From Maylandia zebra (lineage: Eukaryota > Chordata > Actinopteri > Cichliformes > Cichlidae): DNA of 64,000 bases. Under the pieces are notes generated by a model. The model was not told where the DNA came from. It ran no database searches and saw only the letters and a program-made list of their open reading frames with translations. Every line of letters starts with the position of its first letter. Positions within the stretch are counted from its first letter, which is position 1. The DNA lies in contig NC_135176.1 of NCBI RefSeq assembly GCF_041146795.1, positions 18,921,786 to 18,985,785 on the forward strand. Reading direction: 5' to 3'. Positions 46,301-58,935 of this stretch are shown here, one piece after another. Both the position numbers and the translations under genes were made by a program.

Positions 46301-48701
46301 ATTATGCTGATTTTTATTCCCCCAAATGTAAAAGAGGAAGAAAGAAAAACAAAAAGCAGAATATAAAGTACAGGTGACTTTGTAGTATTAAAGTTGAATG
46401 CATTTCAATGGTAGTTATTCAGTTCAATGCTTTCTTAGAAAACACTCATATTTTCCAAAACAACACAATAATGGGACAATTTCTGATTAAGATGGCAGTC
46501 CCAGCTAAGCTTCTTCGTGGTCTGAACAACAGACTTACGTAATGGACTTAAGATATCTGACGCCCGTCTATTATTCTGCTATTATTATAAGCAGTATTAT
46601 TGTCATTATTATTATTACTACTACACACAGGCTTTGTCCCTCACAATGTGAGCTAGAAAGACAAAGTCTCATTGTCTTCTGTGATGATGAGTAAAAGCAA
46701 AATCACCAGTAACACCAGCGATCGCTGACTAATTTGTCACTCCATCTGGAGCAAGTTTAAATATAGGCTTGAGCTAAGGAAAGACCGTCAAAGACAGGAA
46801 GTCATGTTGTTGTTGTCTGCTGTGATGATGCGGGAGGAAAGGAAACAAAGGCAAAGAAGGATAAACCTGCAATGGACAGCAGTCATTACTGAAGTGACAA
46901 TTATGGCAAACTAAGCAAACTTTCATGCAAGTTTCCAAGTTAGAAAAAGTGGATGTTAAGAGTCTCTGACACCCACGCTGACTTGCACACACCCAATTTT
47001 CTTCATGACATGACGTACAGAACACTGGACAAATATCTGCGCGAGCATAGTGCATCCTAGTTAACCTTTTATATTGAAAAAAGCCATTGATCAACAAAAA
47101 TCAAGAAGTGAATGCATTGGAATCACTGAAAACGCTGACAAATAAGTCCTTCTGTAGATGCACTGTGCTGCAGGCAGACCAAGAATATGTCAGAGGCAAT
47201 ACAATGCCAGAGAGGACAGAGGCTGACAGCTGGGCTTGCACACAGACTCACACAAGCAAACACTAGACAGATGTCTAACTCAAGTGCTAATGAAGTGTTT
47301 GTGCAAATTATATCTTGACATGCTTCTTCCAAGCCATAAATTTCCAATTAAATGCAAGTGTCGTTCCGTGGCTTTCACAATGAAGACAAAATAATCACAT
47401 CCCCTGATTCTGCTGAAGGTACATCGTGTGCCTTGCTCTGCTGTGCCCCCCCTCAGGATGCATTTAAGGAACAGCTAAAGGTGGGTGGAGAGAAATGCAT
47501 CCTAGCAGATGAGTAAAAGCATCTGGCAGATATCTCAAAAAGGAAGCAAAGGGAAGGAAACCTGTTCCTGCAGCCACTCGTTCAGCTGCTGTGCTGCTAT
47601 ATCCTTCTTATGAAGTCATTAAGAGAAAAAACACATGTTCATACAAGTGCACACTAAGTCTATGCTGAAGTTTGGAGTAGACCATTACCATGGCACTGCA
47701 GGCAATATAATAATTCATGTAGTGTTATCGTTACTATAAGCAAGAAAAGCTCCGGACTGTGAGCACGGCAACTTACAGCTGATAAATTTCCACCTGAGAG
47801 ATCACAGAGTTCTCGGTAAAATACGGTCTGATCTTCACCCCGCAGCAGGAGCAGAAGCAGCCGGCCGACGAGCTCCGCGGGGCGGTCACAACGCCGGGAG
47901 GCATCGCTGCTCTCGGAGTGCGGGCAGGGCGCGCGGAGACGACAGTCGACGATGTGCGAAGTAAAGTTGCGAAGACGCAGAAGCTCTGCTCTAAGACCAC
48001 ACGGTGCTTCGTTTTTATTCAATTTTTTTTTTATCGCAGATTTAGAAAATTAGCTCTAAACCGACAGATTTCATAGAGCGGAACAATCTAATATTATAAA
48101 GCGACAAAGCACTAACATATTTAAGAGCGCCTGTGACAGAGAAGGTGCCTCAGAACATCTGATCCATGGTCTGCTGTTTGAAGTGTCTGCAGCAGGCTGC
48201 GGTAAATCCTGCCGCTGAGGGGGAGGAGACACACATGGTCCAATCCGTGACAACAGCAGTCTGAGGAAGACTACGAGGAATTATTGGAGACATGGTGAAA
48301 GTGTGCAAGAAAGACAGCCACAAGTACCCGGATAAAAGTGTTTAACTGTCAGAATGGCAGTCGGTGGCATTCCTATATGCTTTACAACAGCCTCGAGACG
48401 TCACTGAAATTCCTCACGCTGTTCCTGGGTCACCATGTTTTTCCACGTAACACGCAGAAGGAAGTGGCTGCTTTAAAATGATGCCTCATGCACATTTTAA
48501 AAACGCCAAATGTAAGAATAACAAATAATGACAATTTCCAGCTGTGTCAACATAACGAATAAGAGAGCTAGACGCTACATAAAAACTCTCCATAATTAAG
48601 ACATTTTTTCTTTTTAAAATGTGGATGTGCCTATGTGTCTGGCTGACAGCCTGATTGAAAAACTAAAGCAATCCCAGAAAGCATGACTTTAGAGAGCCCC
48701 C

Positions 48702-48744
<43 letters not shown>

Positions 48745-51700
48745 TGAGCTGCTTATCAGCACCTTAACAACACCACAGTATTTTGTCATTTTCTCCACAA
48801 TAACATCTGAGAGGAAATGTTTTTCTGTTCATAGGCGAGTACAATCTTTAACAGTAATGAATTTTTGCTTCTTCTTAAGGTAACAAACCCATAAAAAATG
48901 CAAATAAGAAAGGGTAGAAAGCTTTTAAGCAAGGTTGATAGGTTCAATTGTTATATTAGACAGGGGTATTTCAAAATCAGTACACCCCTAGTTCTTAGAA
49001 CCATAACCTGACACTGAATGTGTATCCAGCAACAGCATGACAACAACAACAACAGAAAAAAAGAGATTGAGAAACCTGGAAGGAGATTTCAGGCTGCCTG
49101 TGAACTAAGTAGAAACTTGACCTTAGACTTGGTTGTGCTGCTTGTTGATCCCTTGTGGTTTCAATTACAAACTAAGGGTAACTATTTGGCCACCAGCTGA
49201 CTGCCAGTTTATATCCCGGGATAAACAACTGCAGTGTGGTGTTTTTCCTCTTAGGTCGACCTGTGTCTCTGACCCAAGAGGCAACCGATGAACTGGGCTG
49301 ATGAGCTCAATGAAGCTACAGATTTTGACCTCGTCTGAGAGATCCTTACAAAGAGAAAAGCGTTTATTTATTAGACTGCAGAGTCACATGTGGTTAAATG
49401 TATCACAGCATGAACAATAAATGGTGTAACAGTACAGTCAAGCTTTAAGTAGATAAAGAATAAGCAGTGATATATAAAGCAGGAGAAGGGATGGGAAGTG
49501 GGATCCTTTTACAAATTGAATGAATTATTTTGTAACTTGTTTAAATTCAATTTATATTGTAAAGCAATGATGTGACATCTGACTGCGTATCTAATCTTAC
49601 CCATTTTCTATCACTCCTGGCAGTTGCAAACTGATAATGTTGTGAAATTTTTGCAGACCTGAGTCACATGTGAGCGTTTTTTTCCCTGCTCAGTGGTCAG
49701 ACTCAGAGATAATGAAGCAGGTGTGGTTTTCCTGAACATATCAATAAGGGAACTGATAAAGATCAGAGCTATAAGCAGAACAGATAATGATACAGGTATC
49801 TAAAAACTTACCAGTTTCTAAGCAGAGGCAGACACATGTTACAAACAATCACAGGGAGGCCTTCCTCATCAACTAATAACAGCTTAACCTGACAGCCACT
49901 TTCCCACTCTCCCTCTCATCTCCCTGTTGGCCTCTCACATCGACCCCTTCAAAATCCCTACCACCTCCCTCCTTACTTTAACCGGTGTTATTGATTAGGG
50001 AAAGATCTGTGGCATCTTCTTGTAAGGGCGCTGGAGGGATAGCTAAGAATAATCACGGGGTTGTTCATTCCCACCTTTGGGATTTACAGACTCTCAGCAA
50101 CCCACATGTTTATGTGTGAGATGTTGAACCCATCTCTCAAGTTCCACCTGGCTATTCTCCCCCTTTGACTGCTGAAATTCAAACCATCCAATAGCAAGTG
50201 GCGAATGCCAGGATGTAGTTTTTACATGTAGACACCAGACACTCTGCTGCTCTCATGTTTCCAAACATGCAAACACAGACAGTCACCTTAGTGATCGCAG
50301 CTTCACCTTGTGTATACATTCACACACCCAGACTTTACAGTATTTCTTTGAATCACACATAACCTGTTAAACATCTGCGATGAGCATCACACACCGACAA
50401 GAAGTCTAATAAATCAGCCTGTTAGCATGACTACAGTATATCTGAATTACACAAGAATGAATACAAATCTGTAGAGGCACACAAATGTATAAATGTAGCA
50501 CAAATGGAAATGAGTCCCATTCAGACATATAATCCTTTGTTCCACTTTTCCCCTCCTCTGACTACAGAACTATGAGATTATAAGAGATCAGAAATACTCT
50601 CCGATTGTAGTCATAATAAATAACCTCTCTTTCTCCTAATTTCCCCTCTGCATGGTCCGCCAGTGATGTTGCTGCTTTTTGCTGATGTCACCAACTTGCT
50701 GATGTCACTGGCTTTAATCAGCAGCACTGCAGTGGGGCTTGCTTACGCAGGCAGGCGCGCTGCCTCACTGAAGCCTTATTCCAGTTTGAATGAATCTCAC
50801 TACCTGTGTCAGAGATGAGCTCTGCTGCAGCTGCTGACTTGTACGGCGCAGCGGGCACAGACGTCAGCAGCGGGGAGGGGGGAAAACGAACAGACTGCCT
50901 CTGAGACTTTGGGAACGTGAATTCAGTGGACAGGCTCAGCTTTAGTGAATGGCTGCTGGAATTGTGAATATGCAACATGCAGCTTGAACTTAAAGAAACA
51001 GTGAAATGAAAAATGCACACAGCATCAGTTTATTTTTTCTTTTTGCTATACCCTACATGTGTGTTAATTTCTTTACTTTTGAAAATAATTCTCGTCTTTT
51101 ACCTTCAACTAAAACACAGAAATATGACTTTAATAAGACTCGGCTAGCACTCATTAATAGTTACACTGATTTTTATACAATTAAATGATCTGACAGTGTG
51201 GGTGAAGGAGACATGGACAGTTGGGGAAAAAAGTCTCTCTACAGATACTTAAAAGGTGTATTTAATAATCTAGCTCACTTTTATTTCAGATGCTGAAAAT
51301 AGTCTTATTTCTGCAAAGATTTTAAAGCAAAACAACAAAGAAAAAAAAGGAAAATGAACTCAAAGAACTCTTTCTTTATTACAGTATTCTTTGCCCAAAC
51401 TAACAATCATACTGGGAACAGGCTCACTTATTCCTACACATCATGCCCTTTCTCATGACCTCTCTAGGATATATCAGAGACTGTGTATTTATGCAGCAGA
51501 TTGAGGGCTTTCTGTTGGTCTGATGTATGAAATCAGCGACTGTGGAACTCATTAGTTTAAAATTGAATTTGTGAACAAGATTTGACAATTTAACTGAAGA
51601 AGATACAAAGTGGCAGTCATATCATTGCGTCAGTGAAAAAGACTGTTGCATACTAATGCCCTCACTCAAAGTCTCACGTAGGAGATACATTCCAAGTAAA

Positions 51701-54700
51701 TCAAAGACAAAATGTTTGGTTTTTTATATATTAAAACAATCCTGACACAAGCCACAAATTTTCTGCACTTTTTTGTGATACAGTTTATATGCAAGTTTCT
51801 CCATCTACCTTAAAACGTCTTGAGTCTGTATCACAGTGCATTGTGATTTACCACAGGTCATTTTTTTGCCTAACATTGTCTATTATATAAAAAGTTGGAT
51901 TGTGCACCTTAGCTAATAGGAGAGAGCAGCATGTGTTTATTTAAAAAACTTTATTGCAAAGACTGTGGGCTTACCTCCACTCTGATTACATTTAAACATA
52001 GTGCTAACACTGACAGGTCACAGGAGTTTTAAAACATTAGATGCACCTCCTATTCAAACTGAACTTGGGAAAAAAGTGAAATTTAATACTTTGCTGCCTT
52101 CAAATGAAACATCTACAAAAACAAAACTAAAAAGATCCACTCTCTAATTATCTGCAACACCCCTTGCACATGCATTTCTTAATTTATGAAGATGTATTCT
52201 TGTGTTTCTTCATTTTTGGATATGATATGATTTTTTTTGTACACAAGGAATGAATAATGATAATCCTGTAACTGATAATATCATGTCATGATTATATCCA
52301 TTCATTCTATTCATTCGCTTCCGCTTATCCTTTCCAGAGTCGCGGCTGGTGCTGGAGCCTATCCCAGCTGTCATAGGGCGAGAGGCGGGGTACACCCTGG
52401 ACAGGTCGCCAGTCTGTCGCAGGGCTAACACATAGAGACACAGACAACCATTCGCACTCGCATTCACTCACAGATTCACACCTATGGGCAATTTAGATTG
52501 CCCTATCCCCACTAACTGCATGTTTTTGGACTGTGGGAGGAAGCCGGAATACCCGGAGAGAACCCAAGCAAACACGGGGAGAACATGCAAACTCCACACA
52601 GAAAGACTGATGGTGGAATTGAACTCAGGACCTTCTTGCTGTGCAGCAACAGTGCTGATCACCGTGCCACCGTGCTGATTATATCCAATAAACAAGTATT
52701 ACAAAATCTGCATTGGTATCAGCTCTAAAAAGAAGTTCAAGACTTTCAGTTTTAGTGACCTACAACCCAGAGCAAATGATCTGCCTAGGAATACAAATAA
52801 AGCTTAACCAAATTTTAACATCTAATAACAGCTCACAGGTCAAACAACTACTATATCAAATATATCATCTTGGCCCAGAACATCCCCGCTTATAATGCAC
52901 CCAAACCTGTAATCGAGCTGTGAACTGGGTATTAAAAACACTACAGGCGTTCCCCTCTGGGGGACAATATCACAAAGCTTCACAATGATAATAAAAAAGA
53001 GCTTTGAGGTTACTTTGAAGTCAAGACAAAGTAAGGCTATTCATTCAGCTTCACCTTTTTTTTTTTTTAAATATGCTGCACTGGAAAATATGTGTAGGCA
53101 TGGTAATGTAAAACAACATGCATCACAGGATCCCTGATTTCCATTCAAATATCACACTTATCCAGTTGTGTAAAGAATAAAAGAGAGAAAAATAATAACA
53201 TTCATTTTAGGAGCTAACTCGGAGTGATATTCGATCATGTACCTGTCTCTGTGCACACAAACATGCACACAGCAAGCACAGATTTCAGTCGCAGCTGCAC
53301 AAACACAGACAAATCTCAGCTGGATGATGAAGAGCTCCGATGACCAAACAGACACAGAGACTTTGGGAGTGGTTACCAATCTGCCCGTGGATCAACAGTG
53401 CAGTTCCCCTGACCCACATAGCAAGTTACTCACAGAGATACTGCTGCCCTCTAATGGGCTGTCTGCAAGCCACTGTTTATTATCTCATTCAGTGCGTGAT
53501 TTCAAGATTATTAAAGGGCCAAACATAACAGAGGAGACCTAAAAGTGTTCAGTGGCAGAACAAATAAACACAACGGGCAGTGGAAGGAAGTAGCCAATTA
53601 TCAGGGGACGAAAACCAGTTGCAAGTGTGGCTGAATGAAACTGGATTAACCAGAATTCCAACTCTTATGTAATAAGGGACAGCAGTGGATGTGATGCGAT
53701 GATGACACAGTACAGGAGCCCTTTTTCAAGTCACAGCAGTATAGAAAGGCAGTCCTGCAGCGTCAGACGCATTTTATGATTATTTATTATCTGGGTATTT
53801 GGGAAAAGCCTTTTTTTCCTCCCACTTTGTGCGGATCAGGTCAGATCAGGTGAGAGGTCATGGGTAACAACCTAACATGCCCCGTGTTATGAACTGGCTT
53901 TTTTTGAGACTGAGAACATACATATCCAGTGGATTTCTGGTCCAGTGAACCAAATGCTTTCAAGTTTAACACACAGAGCTCAATGTGTGTCGGTATCTTA
54001 CCTCCTCGGCTGAGAGCGGCGGTCATCCTCCCCGCTACCTGACTCCTGGGGAGATAAAATAAGAAAAATACAACTGAGAACAAGAGAAATGCAACAGCAC
54101 AACATTACAAAGTCAACATATAAGAGTGCAGTCAGAGCCAATATCAGCAGTGTCAACTCTTCTTCTTTTCTAAATAAGGAAATAATATTTTATATACCGA
54201 ATTGCCAAAAAGCATCCAATCCACAATTTTGCACAAAAACGTAATTTTGGCATTGTTATATTAGATTCCCAACTTCTAAAAGAAAAGTGCCATTTAAAAA
54301 AAAAAAAAAAGAAAAAAAAAAAAGAAATCACAGGAAAGCCCATCTTTAAATAGAGAAAACGTCACCATAAACAAATTTAGTAAAAACTCAAATGAGCTCT
54401 CAATTCATGCAAACAAATGGTAAACGAGAACAGAAAGGAAATCCCACTGTCCTATTTTGGGTAACAAAGACTAACTTGCATATTTCCATGTTCACACACA
54501 CATTAAAGGCACAAGCATCCAGCTTAACATTCAACACTGCGTGACCTGACAGACACGAGACACAGAGACAGAGACAGAGAGAGAGAGAGAGAGCGCTTTA
54601 ACTCAATTTACACACTCTCCAGGAAAATGACCTCAGTCTGTTTTTAAGGTGTGGCTGGACAGGGAATAACACAATCTCTCTGTCTCTCTCGGCTCACATA

Positions 54701-57700
54701 CACGAACATGAAGACATGAAGAGACAAAAAGAAACATTTAAATCCGAAAGTTGTGGAAAACAAAAATGTGCCAAACGTGGATGCTAAGGCTCAGTGGCTG
54801 ATAAAATACCTGGCCCTTATCTTGTAATGCTTGTACTTATCTTGTTTACACCCTGTGTGAGCTTAACTAGCCTTTAATGACATTAACATCACACAAAAGT
54901 AGATTAAAGGTATATATATATTTTAATAATAATAAACACATACAGGGCTACTTCAGGGGGTCTAGCCTGATTGGAGATCACAAAAAAAATTTATACAGCC
55001 AGTAGATAATTTATGCAGTATCAGTGTGAGAAGGAAGTATAGAACTGTAAAGTTTGGTTCAAGTTATCATATACTGCCAGGTCTTGTGACACTGCTGTGG
55101 ATCCAGTTAAGTGCAATAACTGCAAAAGGTGGTTCCCAGCTCCTTTAAGCCACAGTGTCCAAAGCAGATTTCCATTGTGGGCTTTCAGAATAAAGATATT
55201 TAAAACAGATCCTGTGCAATTAAAAGCAACTCATGTAAACAACCTGATGCTGGAGTAATGGTGTCACAGAAAGTTTCTGCTCCATACGATTCTTTCTTGG
55301 TACAGTTTCATTAAGAAACTATTGGTTGGATTGCTAGATGGTGTGCTAGACAACAAAGCAACATAATTAGAACCTCGCTAACTCTTAGTGCTGAACATTT
55401 GAGTAATTGGCCTTTTGGAAACGATACTATTAAAATATCTACTGCTGCAAAGATTACAATCATACTGATTTTATTGAGAAACTTTAAAAATTCAAAGCAC
55501 CTAGTTGTACATGTTATTGAAAACTGAGAACAGGTTAGGGCAGGGGTGCCAAAAATAAGGCCCAGGAGCCAAAACTGGCCCAGCAAAGACTCTAAAGTGG
55601 TCCACTGGACGGCTTTGGAAAAAGTGAAGGAGGGCAAAATCTTTGAACTTTAAAGTGTACTTTTAGTTTTTCCAGCTTTCTCCTCTATGGCTATTCATCC
55701 TACACCAAAGTAATTAATTAACAGATAAACAACTAAACAAAAAAATGTTCCTGTATGCAAAATGGTTTTTTATAAGTCAGCACCTGAACTACATTTATTT
55801 TCTAAAATTTAATCTCAAAGAGACCTGGGATGTATAAACACGGATAAAACCTGTTGAAACTCAGGTACTAAATGTGTAGTTAAACTTCTTTACATTGACA
55901 AAAAGGGGAATTTAATTCTATGGTTGTATGTCGCCTTTGATGTAAAATGAGCTTGACATAACGGAGTATGCAGCAGGAGGGGAAAAATGCATTGATGCAT
56001 TTGTAATATCAACTTTAGTACAGCAGATTAGACAAAGTTTCTGTTACTGTTCTTTGTCCTACAGTACGATATAACATCTAGTGTTTGTTTAGATTGGAAA
56101 ACACACAGACTTTGCATATTTTGCATATGTATGAAAATGATTGATTTTTTTTCCAAAGCTTATGGAAATGTCAAGCCTGAACATGCGGTCTGGGCAGGGA
56201 TCTGCATGTCCAGAGATCAGTCTGTGCTTACGTGTTACAGCCAAGATTATCACAATGCAAAAGTGCTTCTACCGTAAAATGAACATGTGTGTATGTGTGT
56301 GCTCTGCCTGTAAACGCAGCGAGCAGATACATTCACTCCACATAGGGTGCAAGCTAATATAAAGGGAGGAAGAGTGCTAGTAGACATGTCGCACACAGAC
56401 AGACACGTCACATCCCCCCCCCCTCCACGCACACACACTCACGGGGAGGGGGAAAAAAAGCACAGGAAGCCGTAAGTGTCTGTACAATTTGCTACCAAAA
56501 TATGTATGTGGCTTACAACTTGATAGCACATTTCCACTACAAAAAGCTTCATACACTTCACAACCCCTGTCCTATTTACCTTCCTAAAAATCACACGTGC
56601 TTACTTTTACAGCACACACTCATTCCTCAATTCACCATCACTTCTTGAAAGACAGACACTTTAGCAGACAAGACTCCTTGCTACTTGTTGCTCAGTGATA
56701 AGACATAAAAGCTCCTTCAACTACATTTCATCGTGGATGACAAATTACCTAAGAAATATGTGTACATAGCACGAAGGTTATCATTATGCCTACTCACAGA
56801 ACCTGTTTGCTCTGAGCTATAAGGTAAAGGGTCCCTCTAAAGAAATTCCATGACTGACAAAGTTTGTGGAAAAATAGCTTGATTGTAGTTGAGATTTGGG
56901 GCAAAGCTGGGAGGAGGGGGAAAAAATACACAGTTCATCTAATCTTCTCCTGGGTCCAAGTAGCAAGTTAACAAGGGAAATTGCTTTCCCCTACTGTGCT
57001 CCGTCTTGGAGTAAGCACACACTCTGAATCTACGTTAAAGGCTGTACAGTAAGCCAAGGAATTCACCTTAATGTGTAATTTAATCCGTAAACACTATATG
57101 ACAATGCAACATACACTGGGAAGTTAATATAGGTCAACTTTTTCACATAATGTCAATAAAACACACACACAGAAGTGTGAAACAGATAACATTTTAATGG
57201 TAAACAGAGTGTGCTTGTATATTACTTCCTCCCTCTGTTTCTGCCTGTCTGATGGGGTTCCCTGTTTCTGTAGAAACCAGACAAGCAAAGGGAGCAGCAA
57301 CAGGAAAACCACCTGCTCCTCTGCTTTGCATTGGGTACACTCCTGCCTTCAGTAAACGCACACACACACAAGCAGACAGACAGACAGGAAGAGAGAGGCA
57401 GACACATAGAAGGCATTCAGACAGAGAGACAGTCTGGGTACGTGACAGACCCGCAGAGAAAAAGAAAAGACGCGTCCACAGCCTCGTTTACATACAAGGC
57501 AGGACACTGCACCAGTGTTGTAAGAATAAATACCTGCACTCACGCGTGTCACTTGACAAATACCAACGCGACTACTTCAATGTATGCAGGTAAAAACCAT
57601 TACATAATAACAGACATGACTTGTGGTCACACCATCGCTGAAAGTTTCTCTATTCTGGATACTGTAAAAGCAACTAACTGCCAGTTGAGCGTTTACAGTA

Positions 57701-58111
57701 CCGGAAATGTACATACAATGAGCATATAAGCAGCGGTGTGCATTAAAACAAAAGGTGCTGTCATTTTCTTTCAAGTTAACCCTTTTATTGTATATAAGAA
57801 GAAATAAGAAGATATTTTCAGGTTAACTTAGCAGCTAGTAGCGACTAATACTGTAACTGAAAATGATGGGTAGCTATATGTCACGCATGCGCAGCAGCAC
57901 AAAGGCAAGGCAGTTGGGTGACAGTGAGCAGCCGACAAAAAAGACAGCCAAAAATGTAGCCTCAAGTAGCCCTCCGTATCGAGGAGATGTTAGTTTGGTG
58001 GAGGCGGTAGAAGGAGTAGAGGAGGCTTCAGGGAAAAGCGGTTCTTACCGAAACGCAGGGGCTGGAGCTGGTGCTGGGGGTCGGTGAACGCTGCACGGTA
58101 ACCAGCGCCAT
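40429..58111 (-). CDS. ssh2: Slingshot protein phosphatase 2, cofilin phosphatase
   Basis: Fifteen coding exons in transcript order: 58111-58049, 54045-54002, 45896-45784, 45697-45633, 45540-45419, 45331-45266, 45178-45113, 44995-44801, 44698-44605, 44452-44324, 44049-44003, 43793-43647, 43557-43357, 43156-42124 and 41724-40429. All junctions are GT-AG and in phase, giving 1226 aa (human SSH2 is about 1423). Exon 1 starts 'MALVTVQRSPTPSTSSS' and exon 3 'ISESFLTVKGAALFLP', both characteristic of SSH2. The slingshot N domain follows, then 'FLGSEWNASNLDELQ' opening the dual-specificity phosphatase domain (about 318-455). Its active site is 'HCKMGISRSA' with catalytic Cys near 394. The long C-terminal tail has 'KQRHNKLWRSHSDSDLSEHH', 'INFFSAREKF', 'MKRSASLAKLGCLELL' and ends 'YGRTHPLRRLKKRTVS'. 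Slingshots activate ADF/cofilin by removing its inhibitory Ser3 phosphate and bind F-actin. The shorter length comes from a compressed tail. Confidence 0.95.
43318..43354. repeat. (TG)n microsatellite abutting an SSH2 splice donor
   Basis: An almost pure TG run with one interruption near 43330. On the SSH2 strand the exon ends at 43357 (ATGGCCAG) and the donor GTACACACAC... is itself the start of the CA tract. Confidence 0.97.
45897..47776 (-). other. SSH2 intron sequence downstream of the alternative first exon
   Basis: No exon or clear mobile element was recognised. An AT-rich stretch with short ATT/ATTATT runs is at about 46570-46620. The region is intronic for both proposed SSH2 transcripts. 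Confidence 0.5.
47777..48000 (-). CDS. ssh2: Candidate alternative first coding exon of SSH2
   Basis: Seen: a minus-strand frame open from 48000 ends 'FTENSVISQVEIYQ' plus two bases and is followed exactly by GTAAGT (exon end 47777). Those two bases leave the same phase as SSH2 exon 2, so splicing to the exon at 45896 would continue in frame into 'ISESFLTVKG'. Two Mets are possible: 48000 ('MVLEQSF...') or 47904 ('MPPGVVTAPRSSS'). The latter gives a short Cys-rich N-terminus 'GCFCSCCGVKIRP'. The 47790-47960 stretch is strongly CpG-rich, as expected of a promoter exon. It would produce a protein lacking the 'MALVTVQRS' N-terminus. Inference: an internal promoter. It could instead be a noncoding CpG island. 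The neighbouring main-transcript intron runs straight through it. Confidence 0.55.
48704..48742. repeat. (CA)n microsatellite
   Basis: A CA run of about 39 bases following a C tract in SSH2 intron 2. It is not next to any recognised splice site. Confidence 0.95.
52301..52676 (+). mobile_element. SINE-like dispersed element, full copy with target duplication
   Basis: Same family and near-identical extent as 17319-17696 (376 bases). It starts with a CATT/CATTC variant of the 5' repeat, then 'cgcttccgcttatcctttcc', and ends 'caccgtgccaccgtgctg'. Identical 11-bp GATTATATCCA copies flank it at 52290-52300 and 52677-52687. It lies antisense in SSH2 intron 2. Confidence 0.88.
54046..58048 (-). other. 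SSH2 intron 1
   Basis: A 4-kb intron between the 21-codon first exon and exon 2. It contains a poly-A tract (about 54297-54325), a GA run near 54577-54592, a short repeat relic at 55540-55640 and scattered AT-rich sequence. No coding block was recognised. The open frames at 57252-57729 are in simple CA/GA-rich sequence. Confidence 0.5.
55540..55640. repeat. Relic resembling a hAT-type terminal region
   Basis: The sequence 'gcaggggtgccaaaaataaggcccaggagcc' followed by 'aactggcccagcaaagac' resembles the widespread 'caggggtgtcaaactc...ggcccgcc' start of fish dispersed repeats, several of which I recall as hAT-type. Only about 100 bases are recognisable. Confidence 0.4.
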
Positions 58112-58320
58112 TCAGCGACCGGGAAGCGGACACCTGAGAAGAAGCGACGGCGGAGACACGAGCATAATTGTGTTGTGAGGGCGAAAGCCCAGTTGAACCT
58201 GACTTTTTGATCTTCTCTCCTTTAACCCCCCTCCCTCTCTTTCCCTGTGATCGTACACTGTTTGACTACTCCCCGGCTGTTTCCTCTGTAAGCGCCACCT
58301 GCGCATGCGCAACTACCCTT
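58112..58320 (-). promoter_or_regulatory. SSH2 promoter and 5' UTR, CpG-bearing
   Basis: Immediately upstream (plus-strand right) of the SSH2 ATG lies a stretch with repeated CpG, including 'gcgaccgggaagcgg', 'gaagcgacggcggag' and, near 58300, 'gcgcatgcgcaac', an NRF1-like palindrome (TGCGCATGCGCA). A second such site, 'cgcatgcgcag', is at about 57883-57893 in intron 1. NRF1-type sites are common at CpG promoters. The start site is not determined. Confidence 0.5.
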
Positions 58321-58489
58321 AGCTTGTCAATCCCGATTAACCGTGTGTGTGCTGGAGATAAACAAAGCACTTATGAGGAGTGTCTACAGAGAAGCAATAC
58401 TACTTCTTAAGAGGTCATTTATTTGAATAGAAGTGTAAATGCACCATTATGTAAACCGCATACAACAATTGCATTACAAGGTTTAAGCC

Positions 58490-58935
58490 TAGAATCGAAT
58501 CGAATAGAATAGAATAGAATAGAATAGAACAGAAAGCCTACATTGTTATTGCAATTCAATTACAAAGAGATTGGGAGTGCCACCCCAGCTTGATGAAACA
58601 AGGTTGAAGCTAAAGGAAAGCAAACTACAAGACTGTATAATAAGTATGTATATAAATAACATAAAATTAATAGAATATTTTAAGGGTTTTATTGTGTGAC
58701 AGTGTGTGCGAGTGTGTACTGTGATTGTTCACTTTGCATGTTGGTTGAGAGTGGTACTGGCCTTAGGGTACAAACTGTTTCCACAACTGTTAGTCTGAGA
58801 TTTAGTGACCTGTAGCGTCTGCCTGAGGGCAGAAAGTCAAACCAGTGGTGGCAGGGTGAAAGGAGGCTTTTACAATGTTTTGGGCAGTGGAAACTAAGCA
58901 GTCAGCATACTATACTGTGTGGCTTTTCCTTGAAA
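58490..58935. repeat. LINE-tail-like dispersed repeat with (GAATA)n end
   Basis: A GAATA/GAATC pentanucleotide run (about 58494-58530) is followed by 'tacattgttattgcaattcaattac', 'gattgggagtgccaccccag', and later 'gggtacaaactgtttcc', 'agtgacctgtagcgtctgcc' and 'tgagggcagaaagtcaaacc'. I recall this series as a common teleost repeat whose tail reads 'tttattgtcattgcac' beside a short tandem. It is diverged and noncoding. Confidence 0.55.

Larger units (their letters stand above)
48001..54001 (-). other. SSH2 intron 2, upstream part
   Basis: Mostly AT-rich intron with a CA tract (48704-48742) and a SINE-like insertion (52301-52676). A locally GC-richer patch at 50740-50900 contains 'acagacgtcagcagc' and, on the minus strand, a possible donor ACACAG|GTAGTGAG. 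Its open frame does not fit the phase of any SSH2 exon, so at most it is noncoding or regulatory. Confidence 0.45.

Noticed and set aside
50718-51020. Possible extra SSH2 first exon ('...AAAAELISDTG' before GTAGTGAG)
   Set aside because: Its donor leaves one base, which does not match the phase of SSH2 exon 2 or exon 3. Kept only as a possible noncoding or regulatory patch.
54001-54083. Reading exon 2 of SSH2 from the acceptor at GTAGCGGGG
   Set aside because: That start breaks the frame with both neighbours. The acceptor four bases after CTCC, giving 'ESGSGEDDRRSQPR', restores the SSH2 sequence.
57252-57729. Overlapping plus-strand frames of 113 and 132 codons in SSH2 intron 1
   Set aside because: They run through CA/GACA simple sequence and show no family match.
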